DNA of 64,000 bases from a virus. The notes beneath the pieces are model-generated. The model saw only the letters and a list, made by a program, of their open reading frames with translations. It was not told the origin of the DNA and did not search any database. The stretch lies in IMG/VR virus record IMGVR_UViG_3300042544_000912, positions 62,001 through 126,000 of that record; one strand, 5' to 3'. The position numbers were made by a program, and so were the translations under genes. Positions 41,816-50,145 of this stretch are shown piece by piece (the stretch's first letter is position 1; every line of letters begins with the position of its first letter).

Positions 41816-44344
41816 ATGTCGAAATTCTACACAAGCGCACACCAATATGGCTCCAAGATTCTCGTTCGAGGTGTTCATAATGGTGTGCGCTTCAATCGTA
41901 GGGAAGACTTCTCTCCCACTCTCTATGTGAAGAGTAAAGAAGAAAGTGTCCACAAGTCCCTATATGGCGACAATCTCCAGCCTGTTGAGTTCCAAAGCAA
42001 CAATGACGCCAAAGAGTTTATCCAAACCTACGGTGAAGTAGATAACTTTCCCATCTATGGTCAGACAAACTTCGGTTACCAGTATATCACGCATAAGTTT
42101 CCAGGTGAAATCCAATGGAGCATGGATTCACTAAAGATACAGACTATCGATATCGAAACATCCGCCGAGTTTGGTTTTCCTGATATCAATAATCCCATCG
42201 AAGAAGTTCTTCTCATCACGGTAAAAGACCTAGTTTCCCGTCAAATTATTACCTTTGGCTGCGGCGACTTTGATGATATTAACTCTGAAATCATCACCAA
42301 TCTCCGCAACCAAGGTTGCAAGTTTCTATATGTGAAGTGTGATAATGAACGTGACCTGCTTGAAACGTTTGTCCGTTTTCATTCCGATAACCATCCAGAT
42401 ATTATCACTGGTTGGAACGTTGAACTGTTCGATATTGCATATCTGATTGCTCGTGTAGAGCGGCTGTTCAATGATGAAAATGCCACTAAGAAGAAGTTTT
42501 CTCCTTGGGGTCTTGTGCAGCGCAAGAACATGAACGTCATGGGTCGCGAAATGTTTACCTATGAGATGAAGGGTATTGCGGTTCTCGACTATCTCGACCT
42601 GTATAAGAAGTTTACTTATTCGAACCAAGAGTCCTACAAGCTGGACCATATCGCAGCCGTAGAACTTGGTAAAAAGAAACTCGAACATTCTTACGATAGT
42701 TTCCGCGAGTTTTATACTAAAGATTGGCAGCGATTCGTTGAATATAACGTTGTTGACGTTGAAATCGTGGACGAACTTGAACGTAAGTTGAAGTTGATTG
42801 AACTTATTCTCACTATGGCATATGACGCCAAGTGTAATTACAATGACGTTTTCTCACAGGTTCGCACCTGGGATTGTCTTCTCTACAATCACCTGTATGA
42901 TAAGAATATCCACATTCCACAGAAGAAAGACCAGCAGGGTCGAAGCATCGAAGGTGCTTACGTTCAAGAACCTAAGCCCGGTAAGTATGACTGGGTAGTT
43001 TCTTTCGATGCTACCTCTCTGTATCCGTCAATCATTATGCAGTATAACATGTCACCCGAAACTATGGTAAATGGTTATGTCAAAGATACCACCGTTCGTG
43101 GTCTTCTTGATAAGACCTTTGACCTCGATGACCTAAAAGACAATGACTATTGTATGACTTCGAATGGGTATTGCTATAATCGCACGAAGCAAGGTCTGTT
43201 CCCAGAAATCGTAGAGAAGTTCTTTGATGACCGTCAACGCTACAAGAAGTTGATGATTGCCGCGCAGAAAGAATATGAAGCTACTAAAAATCCCAAACTA
43301 AAGAACGACATTTCGAAGTATAATAACTTCCAAATGGCAAGAAAGATTCAGTTGAACTCTCTCTTCGGTGCCATGGGTAATGAATACTTCCGCTACTATG
43401 ATGCCCGTGTAGCAGAAGGTATCACCATGACAGGTCAGTATATTATTCAGGAAGTAGGTAAAGCACTTGACGTTTATCTCAACAAGGTTGTAGGAACAAA
43501 TGGACATAACTACTCTTTCTACTCTGATACTGACTCTTGCTATATTTCCTTGGAGCCTCTTGTTAATAAGTTTTATCCTGACATGGACCGCGATAAACTC
43601 ATTGGCGTTCTCGATAAAATCTGCGAAGAGAAAATCACAGAGGCAATCAACAAGAGTTGTGATGGACTTGCGGACTACACGAATGCATTTCAAAAGAAAA
43701 TTATATTCAAACGCGAGGCAATCGCGGAACGTGGCATCTGGGTTGCAAAAAAGAGGTATGCGCTTAATGTCTATGACAACGAAGGCGTCCGTTACGATGA
43801 GCCAAAACTCAAGGTCATGGGCCTCGAAATCGTCCGCTCGTCTACGCCCGCGCCCGTTCGCACGAGCCTCAAAGAAGCCGTCAGACTCTGCCTGACTTCC
43901 GACGAGGCAACTCTACAGAAGTTCATTGAAGATACCCGCGAAGCATTCTACAAGATGTCACCAGAAGAGATTGCATTCCCGCGGGGTGTCAATGGCCTAC
44001 AAAAGTATACTTCATCTTCGGACATCTATGCGAAGGGAACACCGATGCATGTTCGTGGCGCCTTGATGTATAATCATATGATTAAGAAAGCCAATCTTGA
44101 TAGGAAGTATGAATTAATCCAAGAGGGTGAAAAGATTAAGTTTCTTTATCTCAAAGAGCCAAACACAATGCATGAAAATTGTATCGCTTTTCTTGGAACT
44201 ATGCCAAAAGAACTTGACATTCACAAGTATATAGATTATAAGATGATGTTCCAGAAAGCATTTCTTGACCCACTTAACATGATTGTAGACGGCCTAGGCT
44301 GGTCTACTGAGAAAAAAGCAACATTAGAGGACTTATTCGCATGA
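41816..44344 (+). CDS. gp43: gp43 DNA polymerase (family B)
   Basis: 842 residues (T4: 898). The proofreading ExoI motif TIDIETSAE is near residue 112 and ITGWNVELFDIAYL is ExoII. Palm motif A SFDATSLYPSI is near 396, KxYFLNS-like motif B is RKIQLNSLFGAMGNEYF, and motif C YSDTDS near 569. It is the replicative polymerase, acting with gp45. It overlaps the uvsX start by 4 bases. Confidence 0.97.
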   Translation: MSKFYTSAHQYGSKILVRGVHNGVRFNRREDFSPTLYVKSKEESVHKSLYGDNLQPVEFQSNNDAKEFIQTYGEVDNFPIYGQTNFGYQYITHKFPGEIQWSMDSLKIQTIDIETSAEFGFPDINNPIEEVLLITVKDLVSRQIITFGCGDFDDINSEIITNLRNQGCKFLYVKCDNERDLLETFVRFHSDNHPDIITGWNVELFDIAYLIARVERLFNDENATKKKFSPWGLVQRKNMNVMGREMFTYEMKGIAVLDYLDLYKKFTYSNQESYKLDHIAAVELGKKKLEHSYDSFREFYTKDWQRFVEYNVVDVEIVDELERKLKLIELILTMAYDAKCNYNDVFSQVRTWDCLLYNHLYDKNIHIPQKKDQQGRSIEGAYVQEPKPGKYDWVVSFDATSLYPSIIMQYNMSPETMVNGYVKDTTVRGLLDKTFDLDDLKDNDYCMTSNGYCYNRTKQGLFPEIVEKFFDDRQRYKKLMIAAQKEYEATKNPKLKNDISKYNNFQMARKIQLNSLFGAMGNEYFRYYDARVAEGITMTGQYIIQEVGKALDVYLNKVVGTNGHNYSFYSDTDSCYISLEPLVNKFYPDMDRDKLIGVLDKICEEKITEAINKSCDGLADYTNAFQKKIIFKREAIAERGIWVAKKRYALNVYDNEGVRYDEPKLKVMGLEIVRSSTPAPVRTSLKEAVRLCLTSDEATLQKFIEDTREAFYKMSPEEIAFPRGVNGLQKYTSSSDIYAKGTPMHVRGALMYNHMIKKANLDRKYELIQEGEKIKFLYLKEPNTMHENCIAFLGTMPKELDIHKYIDYKMMFQKAFLDPLNMIVDGLGWSTEKKATLEDLFA

Positions 44345-45405
44345 GCGCATTACTAGATAAACTGAAAAAGAATAGCACCATTAAAGAAACGAATGTGCTA
44401 TCAGAAAGCAAACTCTTTAGCACCAAAGATTTAATTCAGACCGCGGTGCCAGCCTTGAACGTGGCTCTGTCTGGTAAGCTAGATGGTGGTCTAACACCTG
44501 GGCTGACCATCTTTGCTGGTCCATCGAAACACTTTAAGACTGCATTCGCAATGATGTTGGTAAAGAGTTTCTTGGACAAATATGATGATGGTATTGTTCT
44601 GTTCTACGACTCAGAATTTGGTGCACCGCAATCATATTTCGAGAACTTCGGTATTGATACCGGTAAGGTTGTTCATACCCCTATCACCGACATTGAACAA
44701 TTGAAACATGATATTATGAAGCAAGTCAATGAACTTGAACGTAAGGACCGTGTCATGATTGTAGTTGACTCTGTTGGTAACCTAGCTTCTAAGAAAGAAG
44801 TTGATGATGCCCTAGATGGTAAGTCGGTTGCAGATATGACTCGCGCCAAGCAGATGAAGTCTCTGTTCCGTATGATTACGCCACATCTTACTATCAAAGA
44901 CATTCCGATGGTAGTTGTCAATCACACTTACATGGAAATCGGTATGTTCCCGAAGGCAATCGTCTCTGGTGGTACAGGCATCTACTATTCGGCTGATAAC
45001 ATCTTTATCATCGGTCGCCAACAAGAGAAGCAGGGTACCGAGATTGTTGGTTATAACTTTATCATCAACGTTGAAAAGTCACGTTATGTCCGTGAGAAGT
45101 CCAAGATTCCTATTGAAGTTACCTTTGAAGGTGGTATCAGCAAGTGGTCTGGTCTGCTAGACATTGCACTTGAAAGCGGTCACGTAATCAAGCCGTCTAA
45201 CGGATGGTACCAGATTGCTACCGAAGAAAAGAAGTATCGCTTGAATGATACATACAACAAAGAATTCTGGATGCCAGTTCTGACCGACCCAACATTCAGC
45301 GAGTGGGTTGAAAAGAGATACCGCATGGCAGGTGGACAAATGATGGAGGGTGAAAATGTGGACATTCCTGACGAAGATATTTCAGAAGAATACGAAAATC
45401 TGTGA
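44341..45405 (+). CDS. uvsX: UvsX recombinase (RecA-like)
   Basis: 354 residues (T4: 391). Walker A AGPSKHFKTA near residue 59, Walker B VMIVVDSVGNLAS near 137, and the MVVVNHTY motif. It catalyses strand exchange for recombination-dependent replication with UvsY. The acidic C-terminus overlaps the next small gene by about 50 bases. Confidence 0.94.
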   Translation: MSALLDKLKKNSTIKETNVLSESKLFSTKDLIQTAVPALNVALSGKLDGGLTPGLTIFAGPSKHFKTAFAMMLVKSFLDKYDDGIVLFYDSEFGAPQSYFENFGIDTGKVVHTPITDIEQLKHDIMKQVNELERKDRVMIVVDSVGNLASKKEVDDALDGKSVADMTRAKQMKSLFRMITPHLTIKDIPMVVVNHTYMEIGMFPKAIVSGGTGIYYSADNIFIIGRQQEKQGTEIVGYNFIINVEKSRYVREKSKIPIEVTFEGGISKWSGLLDIALESGHVIKPSNGWYQIATEEKKYRLNDTYNKEFWMPVLTDPTFSEWVEKRYRMAGGQMMEGENVDIPDEDISEEYENL

Positions 45406-45577
45406 CCAATGTGGTTGCGGCATCAATCCTAAGAAAGATGCCGCAATCTGTCTTCATGGTTCAGAACATGGCCTAACTTTTGAGAAGTGGGTATGTGAAG
45501 ATTGTTGCATGAAGATTGCTAATGAGTATGAAGAATATTTTGAACTAGAGGACTCCGCAGTTGTCGAAGAAAATTGA
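45356..45577 (+). CDS. Small Cys-rich zinc-ribbon-like protein
   Basis: 73 residues from ATG 45356 (GGAGGG five bases upstream). Cysteines at 16, 19, 21, 32, 47, 50 and 51 include the pairs CDQCGC and CEDCC, suggesting a zinc-binding knuckle. It lies wholly between uvsX and gp41, overlapping both, which implies tight translational coupling. The role is unknown; a nucleic-acid or replisome adaptor is possible. Confidence 0.65.
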   Translation: MWTFLTKIFQKNTKICDQCGCGINPKKDAAICLHGSEHGLTFEKWVCEDCCMKIANEYEEYFELEDSAVVEEN

Positions 45578-46949
45578 AACAATTATCCTGAGTAAGTTGA
45601 TTTCGGATGAGGATTACCTGCGTAAGGTAATCCCATTCATTAAAGATGAATATTTTACTGACAATGCCGAGAAGTTAATCTATCGGTATATCAATGAGTT
45701 TGTAGCCAAATATAATTCTCTTCCGACAATTGATGCAATCAACATTGCTCTACAGAATGACCGTAAGGTGAACGAGAAAGAGTATCAGCATGTTACTGAA
45801 ACTCTAACTGCACTTGATGATGAAGTAGATGCCAATGAGAAGTGGCTTCTAGACCAGACTGAAAAGTTCTGTAAAGACCGAGCCGTGTATAATGCCATCA
45901 TGCAATCTATTCAGATTATCGATGGGGAAGACAAGGTGCATTCGCAAGACGGCATCCCTTCCATTCTTCAAGATGCATTATCTGTGGGCTTCGATAACAA
46001 CGTAGGCCATGACTACATTGATAACGCCGAAGAACGTTTTGATTTCTATCACCGTGCAGAAACTAAGCTGCCGTTTGACCTCGAGATGTTCAATAAGATT
46101 ACCAATGGTGGTCTGCCAAATAAGACATTGAATATTGCTCTTGCTGGTACTGGTGTTGGTAAGTCGCTGTTCATGTGCCACATGGCAGCGGGTGCATTGG
46201 GTCAGAACAAGAACGTTTTGTATATCACCATGGAAATGGCAGAAGAACGTATCGCAGAACGTATCGATGCTAACTTGATGAACGTGAACATCCAAGAACT
46301 CAAAGACCTTTCGAAGTCCATGTTTGACCAACGCATTGCAAAGATTCGTTCGAAGACAGAAGGTCGTTTGATTGTCAAAGAATATCCAACTGCATCGGCT
46401 CACGTTGGTCACTTCAAGGCTCTGTTGAACGAACTCCAGTTGAAGCGAAACTTCAAGCCAGATGTTATCTTCATTGACTATCTGAATATCTGTGCCTCAA
46501 GTCGATACAAAGCATCTTCTGGTGCAAACTCTTACACTGTCATCAAGGGTATCGCAGAAGAACTCCGTGGTCTGGCAGTAGAGTTTGACTTGCCAATCGT
46601 TTCTGCCACTCAGACGACCCGTAGTGGTTATGCCAACTCGGACGTTGAACTGACTGACACCTCAGAATCATTTGGTCTTCCCGCGACGGCTGACTTGATG
46701 TTTGCCCTTATCGCAACAGAAGAACTCGATAAGATGGGCCAATTGATGGTAAAGCAGTTGAAGAATCGTTACAATGACCCGGGTATGAACAAACGCTTTA
46801 TGGTTGGTATCGACCGTGGGAAGATGAAACTGTATGACTTGGAAGATGATGCCCAGGCTGGTATCATGGACTCTGGACAAGATGATGTTCCAGTGTTTGA
46901 AAATACCACCATTGGTAAGCGGAGAGATTTTTCAAAGTTTGAATTTTAA
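45561..46949 (+). CDS. gp41: gp41 replicative DNA helicase
   Basis: 462 residues (T4: 475), DnaB-like. Walker A AGTGVGKSLF near residue 195, Walker B PDVIFIDYLNICAS near 308, and ATQTTRSGYANSDVELTDTS as the DnaB motif 3/4 region. It unwinds the fork and carries gp61 primase. A TTG start at 45561 is supported by AGAGGA upstream and overlap with the previous gene; no better start exists. Confidence 0.94.
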   Translation: MSKKIETIILSKLISDEDYLRKVIPFIKDEYFTDNAEKLIYRYINEFVAKYNSLPTIDAINIALQNDRKVNEKEYQHVTETLTALDDEVDANEKWLLDQTEKFCKDRAVYNAIMQSIQIIDGEDKVHSQDGIPSILQDALSVGFDNNVGHDYIDNAEERFDFYHRAETKLPFDLEMFNKITNGGLPNKTLNIALAGTGVGKSLFMCHMAAGALGQNKNVLYITMEMAEERIAERIDANLMNVNIQELKDLSKSMFDQRIAKIRSKTEGRLIVKEYPTASAHVGHFKALLNELQLKRNFKPDVIFIDYLNICASSRYKASSGANSYTVIKGIAEELRGLAVEFDLPIVSATQTTRSGYANSDVELTDTSESFGLPATADLMFALIATEELDKMGQLMVKQLKNRYNDPGMNKRFMVGIDRGKMKLYDLEDDAQAGIMDSGQDDVPVFENTTIGKRRDFSKFEF

Positions 46950-46950
46950 C

Positions 46951-46979
46951 TTGACAAACTCTTATAAATGTAGTATAAA
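46951..46979 (+). promoter_or_regulatory. Sigma70-like promoter for tRNA-Arg
   Basis: TTGACA, 17-base spacer, TATAAA, directly after the gp41 stop. The predicted start is within a few bases of the tRNA 5-prime end, so little or no 5-prime processing would be needed. Confidence 0.78.
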
Positions 46980-46988
46980 ATAGTTTAT

Positions 46989-47065
46989 GCGCCGTTAGCT
47001 CATCTGGATAGAGCGCGAGACTTCTAATCTTGAGGCAGCAGGTTCGAGTCCTGCACGGCGCACCA
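46989..47065 (+). tRNA. trnR-UCU: tRNA-Arg(UCU)
   Basis: The full cloverleaf can be folded by hand. Acceptor stem GCGCCGT with ACGGCGC; D arm GCTC-ATCTGGATA-GAGC; anticodon stem CGAGA with TCTTG around loop CTTCTAA (anticodon TCT); T arm GCAGG-TTCGAGT-CCTGC; encoded CCA end. It reads AGA codons, which are common in the more AT-rich phage genes and typically rare in GC-rich hosts. Confidence 0.96.
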
Positions 47066-47080
47066 TATTTAGGAAATATT

Positions 47081-47407
47081 ATGTCGAAGAATAAGATTGA
47101 TTTAAAATTGGTTGTAGGAACTTCTATCTGGGTTAATGTTGGTAGCGAGGAAGTTCCTCTTTGGCGGTCAGTAGGTGCCAAAGAATACATAATCAAGTAT
47201 TTTACAAAAGAACCCACTCTGGAAGAAATTGGAAAATGTGTCGAAGAAAACAACCACATTCTGCAAGGCGGAGATGCAAATACTCGCGAAATACTAGCCG
47301 GTTGGCAGCTATATCTTAAAGATGCTATGACACACTCTGAATTCTTTCAGGTAAATCTGAACGGTAACATTGATTTTCCTCCGACTGATATAACAATTAA
47401 TGAATGA
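47081..47407 (+). CDS. Hypothetical protein downstream of the tRNA
   Basis: 108 residues from ATG 47081 with AGGA six bases upstream; longer in-frame starts fall inside the tRNA and are rejected. Segments include LKLVVGTSIWVNVGSEEVPL and GAKEYIIKYFTKEPTLEEIG. No family is recognised. It overlaps the glycosyltransferase start by 8 bases, so the two are coupled. Confidence 0.6.
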   Translation: MSKNKIDLKLVVGTSIWVNVGSEEVPLWRSVGAKEYIIKYFTKEPTLEEIGKCVEENNHILQGGDANTREILAGWQLYLKDAMTHSEFFQVNLNGNIDFPPTDITINE

Positions 47408-48113
47408 CATAACATTAATTCATACATATTACAATGAACCAGACCATCTAAGAAGAAACTTAGAGACTTGGTACACATTCGATTTCCCAATTAAAATTAT
47501 GATCGTGGATGATGGGTCAATGATTCATCCAGCGTATGATGTTTTAAAAGATGTCTCTCTACCCGAAAACGTAACTCTTTCTCTCTATAGAGTTAAAGAC
47601 GATATTGGTTTCAACTCACATGGTGCCAGAAATCTGGCTGCTAAGGTTGCAGATAGCGAATGGTTATTGTTTCTTGATATAGACCACAACATCCATAACT
47701 GGAATTTGAAAACTCTAGTAGAAGAAGCCGAGTTGAAATCCCATGTGTTATATAAGTTTGGTGGGGTAGAATTTGTTGCCATAAAACATATAGACCGTAG
47801 AGTTACCGTTAATCAGTTTCTTATCAGCAAAGAAAAATTTGCCGAGACGGGTGGCTATGATGAATCGTATACCTCTGTTCATTGGGGTGATAGACCATTT
47901 ATTGAAGAGGTTGTAGAAAGTTCTTCAAGAATGGTAGTATTTAAAACTATTATTTTGCCCGTCTATAGAGGTGGAAGAAAAATTATTATCGATAATAGTT
48001 TTGAACGTCCTGTGTATGATGAAAAGAGAATGACCATTCATATGCCAGACCCCTATAAGATTACTAATCTTACCACCAAGAGAATCAATTTTGAATGGGA
48101 AAGAATATTATAA
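47400..48113 (+). CDS. Family 2-like glycosyltransferase
   Basis: 237 residues, GT-A fold. ITLIHTYYNEPDHLRRNLET, IKIMIVDDGS (nucleotide-sugar binding) and WLLFLDIDHN (DxD) are family 2 hallmarks, followed by a GGYDES acceptor-side motif. It is unrelated in close sequence to the four paralogs at the left end. AT-rich compared with the neighbouring replisome genes. The acceptor is unknown. Confidence 0.82.
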   Translation: MNDITLIHTYYNEPDHLRRNLETWYTFDFPIKIMIVDDGSMIHPAYDVLKDVSLPENVTLSLYRVKDDIGFNSHGARNLAAKVADSEWLLFLDIDHNIHNWNLKTLVEEAELKSHVLYKFGGVEFVAIKHIDRRVTVNQFLISKEKFAETGGYDESYTSVHWGDRPFIEEVVESSSRMVVFKTIILPVYRGGRKIIIDNSFERPVYDEKRMTIHMPDPYKITNLTTKRINFEWERIL

Positions 48114-48116
48114 ATA
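48109..48116 (+). promoter_or_regulatory. T4-type late promoter for the nucleotidyltransferase pair
   Basis: Exact TATAAATA overlapping the glycosyltransferase stop codon, 28 bases before ATG 48144. It marks the start of a late transcription unit that includes lysis and internal-protein genes. Confidence 0.8.
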
Positions 48117-48143
48117 GAGGGTACACTATAGAGATGGACCCTT

Positions 48144-49280
48144 ATGTTATCTTTCACACAATACATTACAGAGGCAACACACACCGGTGGTATTGCTCAT
48201 ATTGAGCATCCCTCTGATAGATCATTTGATAGTCAAGACGCTGCACACCACGCATTGGAAACTCTGCGTGGTGTTGCGCATGGGAAAACTCCTATCACTC
48301 GTAAGATTGATGATAGAATGTCCTTTCATGCTATTCGAACAGCGGACGGTAAGATAGGTGTAAAGTATAAGGGCGCGGGTTCTCACTATAACTATTCTGC
48401 CTCAGATATTGAAAAGCAGCACGGCCATAAACCATATCTTGTCGGTCCTCTAAAGGCACTTCATGCCCATCTGGGTAAAGTTCTTCCTGAAAAGCCCGGT
48501 GAATATCAGGGCGGATATATGAGTGAACCTTCTGGAAGATCGGAATACTCCTCGCATATCTCACACACTCCTAACACAATTGAATATCGTGCAACTGCGG
48601 GTAGTGAAGAAGCGAAGAAGTTAAAGAGGTCTAAGGTCAGTGCTACTATTCATACGGAGCTAAAGGGTCCAGAAAGAACTGCACATCCTATCACGGACAT
48701 GTCGCACTTTCAATCACATCCCGATGTTCATATGGTACAACATCTGGTATCAGATGAAGAGCGCAAACTTCCTGCCGCTGTTAGGTCAAAAGCCACAGAG
48801 CATTTAGATGCCGCCGAGAAGTTAATGAAGGGTCATACATATGACCATCTATCTGGCCATGAAATCCATCTAAGAACTTACATTAATAGAACAGTCACGA
48901 GTGGTGAAAAACCTTCTGTTGAAGGATACAGAAAGCATTTGCAGACGGCACACCAGAAACTAATAGATGCCGTCAAGACTCCAGCCGCTAAAGAGCGCAA
49001 GACTGCTACTATGAATACTCATCTATCTCAGGTAGATGCAAATAAAAAACAATTCGAAAGATCATTCCAAATTCACCATCACCTACAACAGGCGACAAAT
49101 CATCTTGCTAGAGGATTAGATCGTGCCGGTGGTGGTGGGTTCTCGACACATATTAATGGTGCAGCCGCTGGCGGCGAAGGCTATGTCGCTCATGGCCTTA
49201 AAGTTGTTGACCGCGAAGGCTTCTCGAAAGCTAACCGAGAGCGTAGTGCAATTCTAAGAGCAAGTAGAGGTAAGAAATGA
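48144..49280 (+). CDS. Ligase-fold nucleotidyltransferase-like protein with capsid-targeting-like tag
   Basis: 378 residues. The N-terminus MLSFTQYITE-A looks like a T4 internal-protein tag with a gp21 site. Residues 30-125 follow the pattern of a T4-like phage family resembling the ATP-grasp/DNA-ligase-like nucleotidyltransferase core: ITRKIDDRMSF (motif I position, K54; the usual KWDG is altered to KIDD), IGVKYKG, NYSASDIEKQHGHKPYLVGP and GEYQGGYM. The C-terminal half is helical and Lys/His-rich. It could have lost catalysis. ATGA overlap with the next gene. Confidence 0.65.
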   Translation: MLSFTQYITEATHTGGIAHIEHPSDRSFDSQDAAHHALETLRGVAHGKTPITRKIDDRMSFHAIRTADGKIGVKYKGAGSHYNYSASDIEKQHGHKPYLVGPLKALHAHLGKVLPEKPGEYQGGYMSEPSGRSEYSSHISHTPNTIEYRATAGSEEAKKLKRSKVSATIHTELKGPERTAHPITDMSHFQSHPDVHMVQHLVSDEERKLPAAVRSKATEHLDAAEKLMKGHTYDHLSGHEIHLRTYINRTVTSGEKPSVEGYRKHLQTAHQKLIDAVKTPAAKERKTATMNTHLSQVDANKKQFERSFQIHHHLQQATNHLARGLDRAGGGGFSTHINGAAAGGEGYVAHGLKVVDREGFSKANRERSAILRASRGKK

Positions 49281-49885
49281 GCGAAGTCCACCATCATATC
49301 ACGCAAGGTAGAATGAACCCAATCACAGTGGGTCATGAAGCTGTTGTGAACCAAGTTCGTAACACTGCCGGTTCACATGGACATACCATCGTTCTTACTG
49401 GCACACATGATGCTAAGAAGAATCCTTTGACGCCTGAACAGAAGTTGAAACATGCTAAGAGGGCATTTCCGGGTGCGAATGTTCGTCTGCTAGACAAAGA
49501 ACATCCAACCCTTCTTCATCAACTGTCAAGACTTCATAGCGAAGGTGTTACGCACTTACACTTGCATGTTGGCTCAGACCGCGCACATGAATTCCATGCA
49601 TTGACACACAAGTATAACGGCAAAGAAGGTCGTCACGGTTACTACAACTTTAAGAAGATTACCATCCATACCGTTGGTAAAGAACGTTCCGATGCTGACA
49701 CCGGTGTAGCTGGTGCTTCTGGCACAAAGATGCGCCACCATGCAGCCGCTGGTAACGAAAAAGAATTTCATAAGATGGCACCAAGTGCGATGTCCACGAA
49801 GCATAAGAGCGAACTCTATAAAGATGTTCGCCGTGGTATGGGTCTTCACGAGGCGTTGTCCTTCAAGAAATTCCTAGGAATCTAA
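49277..49885 (+). CDS. Cytidylyltransferase-fold (NMNAT-like) protein
   Basis: 202 residues. GRMNPITVGHE (11-21) is the (T/H)xGH nucleotide-binding motif of nicotinamide-nucleotide adenylyltransferase-like enzymes. HLHVGSDRAHEF (96-106) and ASGTKMR (147-153), the ISSTxxR equivalent, follow. The C-terminus, LHEALSFKKFLGI, contains a possible gp21 site (LHE-A) and a SFKKFL motif like the N-terminal tags of other proteins. It probably forms a functional pair with the upstream protein; the substrate may be NMN, a pyrophosphoryl nucleotide or unknown. Confidence 0.78.
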   Translation: MSEVHHHITQGRMNPITVGHEAVVNQVRNTAGSHGHTIVLTGTHDAKKNPLTPEQKLKHAKRAFPGANVRLLDKEHPTLLHQLSRLHSEGVTHLHLHVGSDRAHEFHALTHKYNGKEGRHGYYNFKKITIHTVGKERSDADTGVAGASGTKMRHHAAAGNEKEFHKMAPSAMSTKHKSELYKDVRRGMGLHEALSFKKFLGI

Positions 49886-49886
49886 C

Positions 49887-50135
49887 ATGGGTAAATTGCT
49901 ATCATACCTCAAAGATATGATGTCAGAAAATGGTAATCCATCTTCTAAGCGCATGGTGGCAGTTGTATCTACTCTGCTTATTGCAATTGGTTACATCGCA
50001 AATCTATTCTGGGACTTCACCATCGAAGAGTTTATCTTTAATGGTGTAATGTATATTGTCATCGGTACTCTTGGTATTACAGGTGTAGAGAAGTTTGCGC
50101 CAAAGAAACCAACTAAGAAGTCAGAAGAAGAATAA
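49887..50135 (+). CDS. Small membrane protein, holin candidate
   Basis: 82 residues. SSKRMVAVVSTLLIAIGYIA and FIFNGVMYIVIGTLGITGVE form two predicted transmembrane helices, flanked by a charged C-terminus (KFAPKKPTKKSEEE). It sits directly upstream of the spanin genes, which supports a holin role. A second candidate lies beside the endolysin at 57387. Confidence 0.6.
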   Translation: MGKLLSYLKDMMSENGNPSSKRMVAVVSTLLIAIGYIANLFWDFTIEEFIFNGVMYIVIGTLGITGVEKFAPKKPTKKSEEE

Positions 50136-50145
50136 GGAATTAAAT

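Noticed and set aside
47030-47080. N-terminal extension of the gene at 47081 into the tRNA
   Set aside because: The extension is encoded by the tRNA T arm and acceptor end; ATG 47081 has an RBS.
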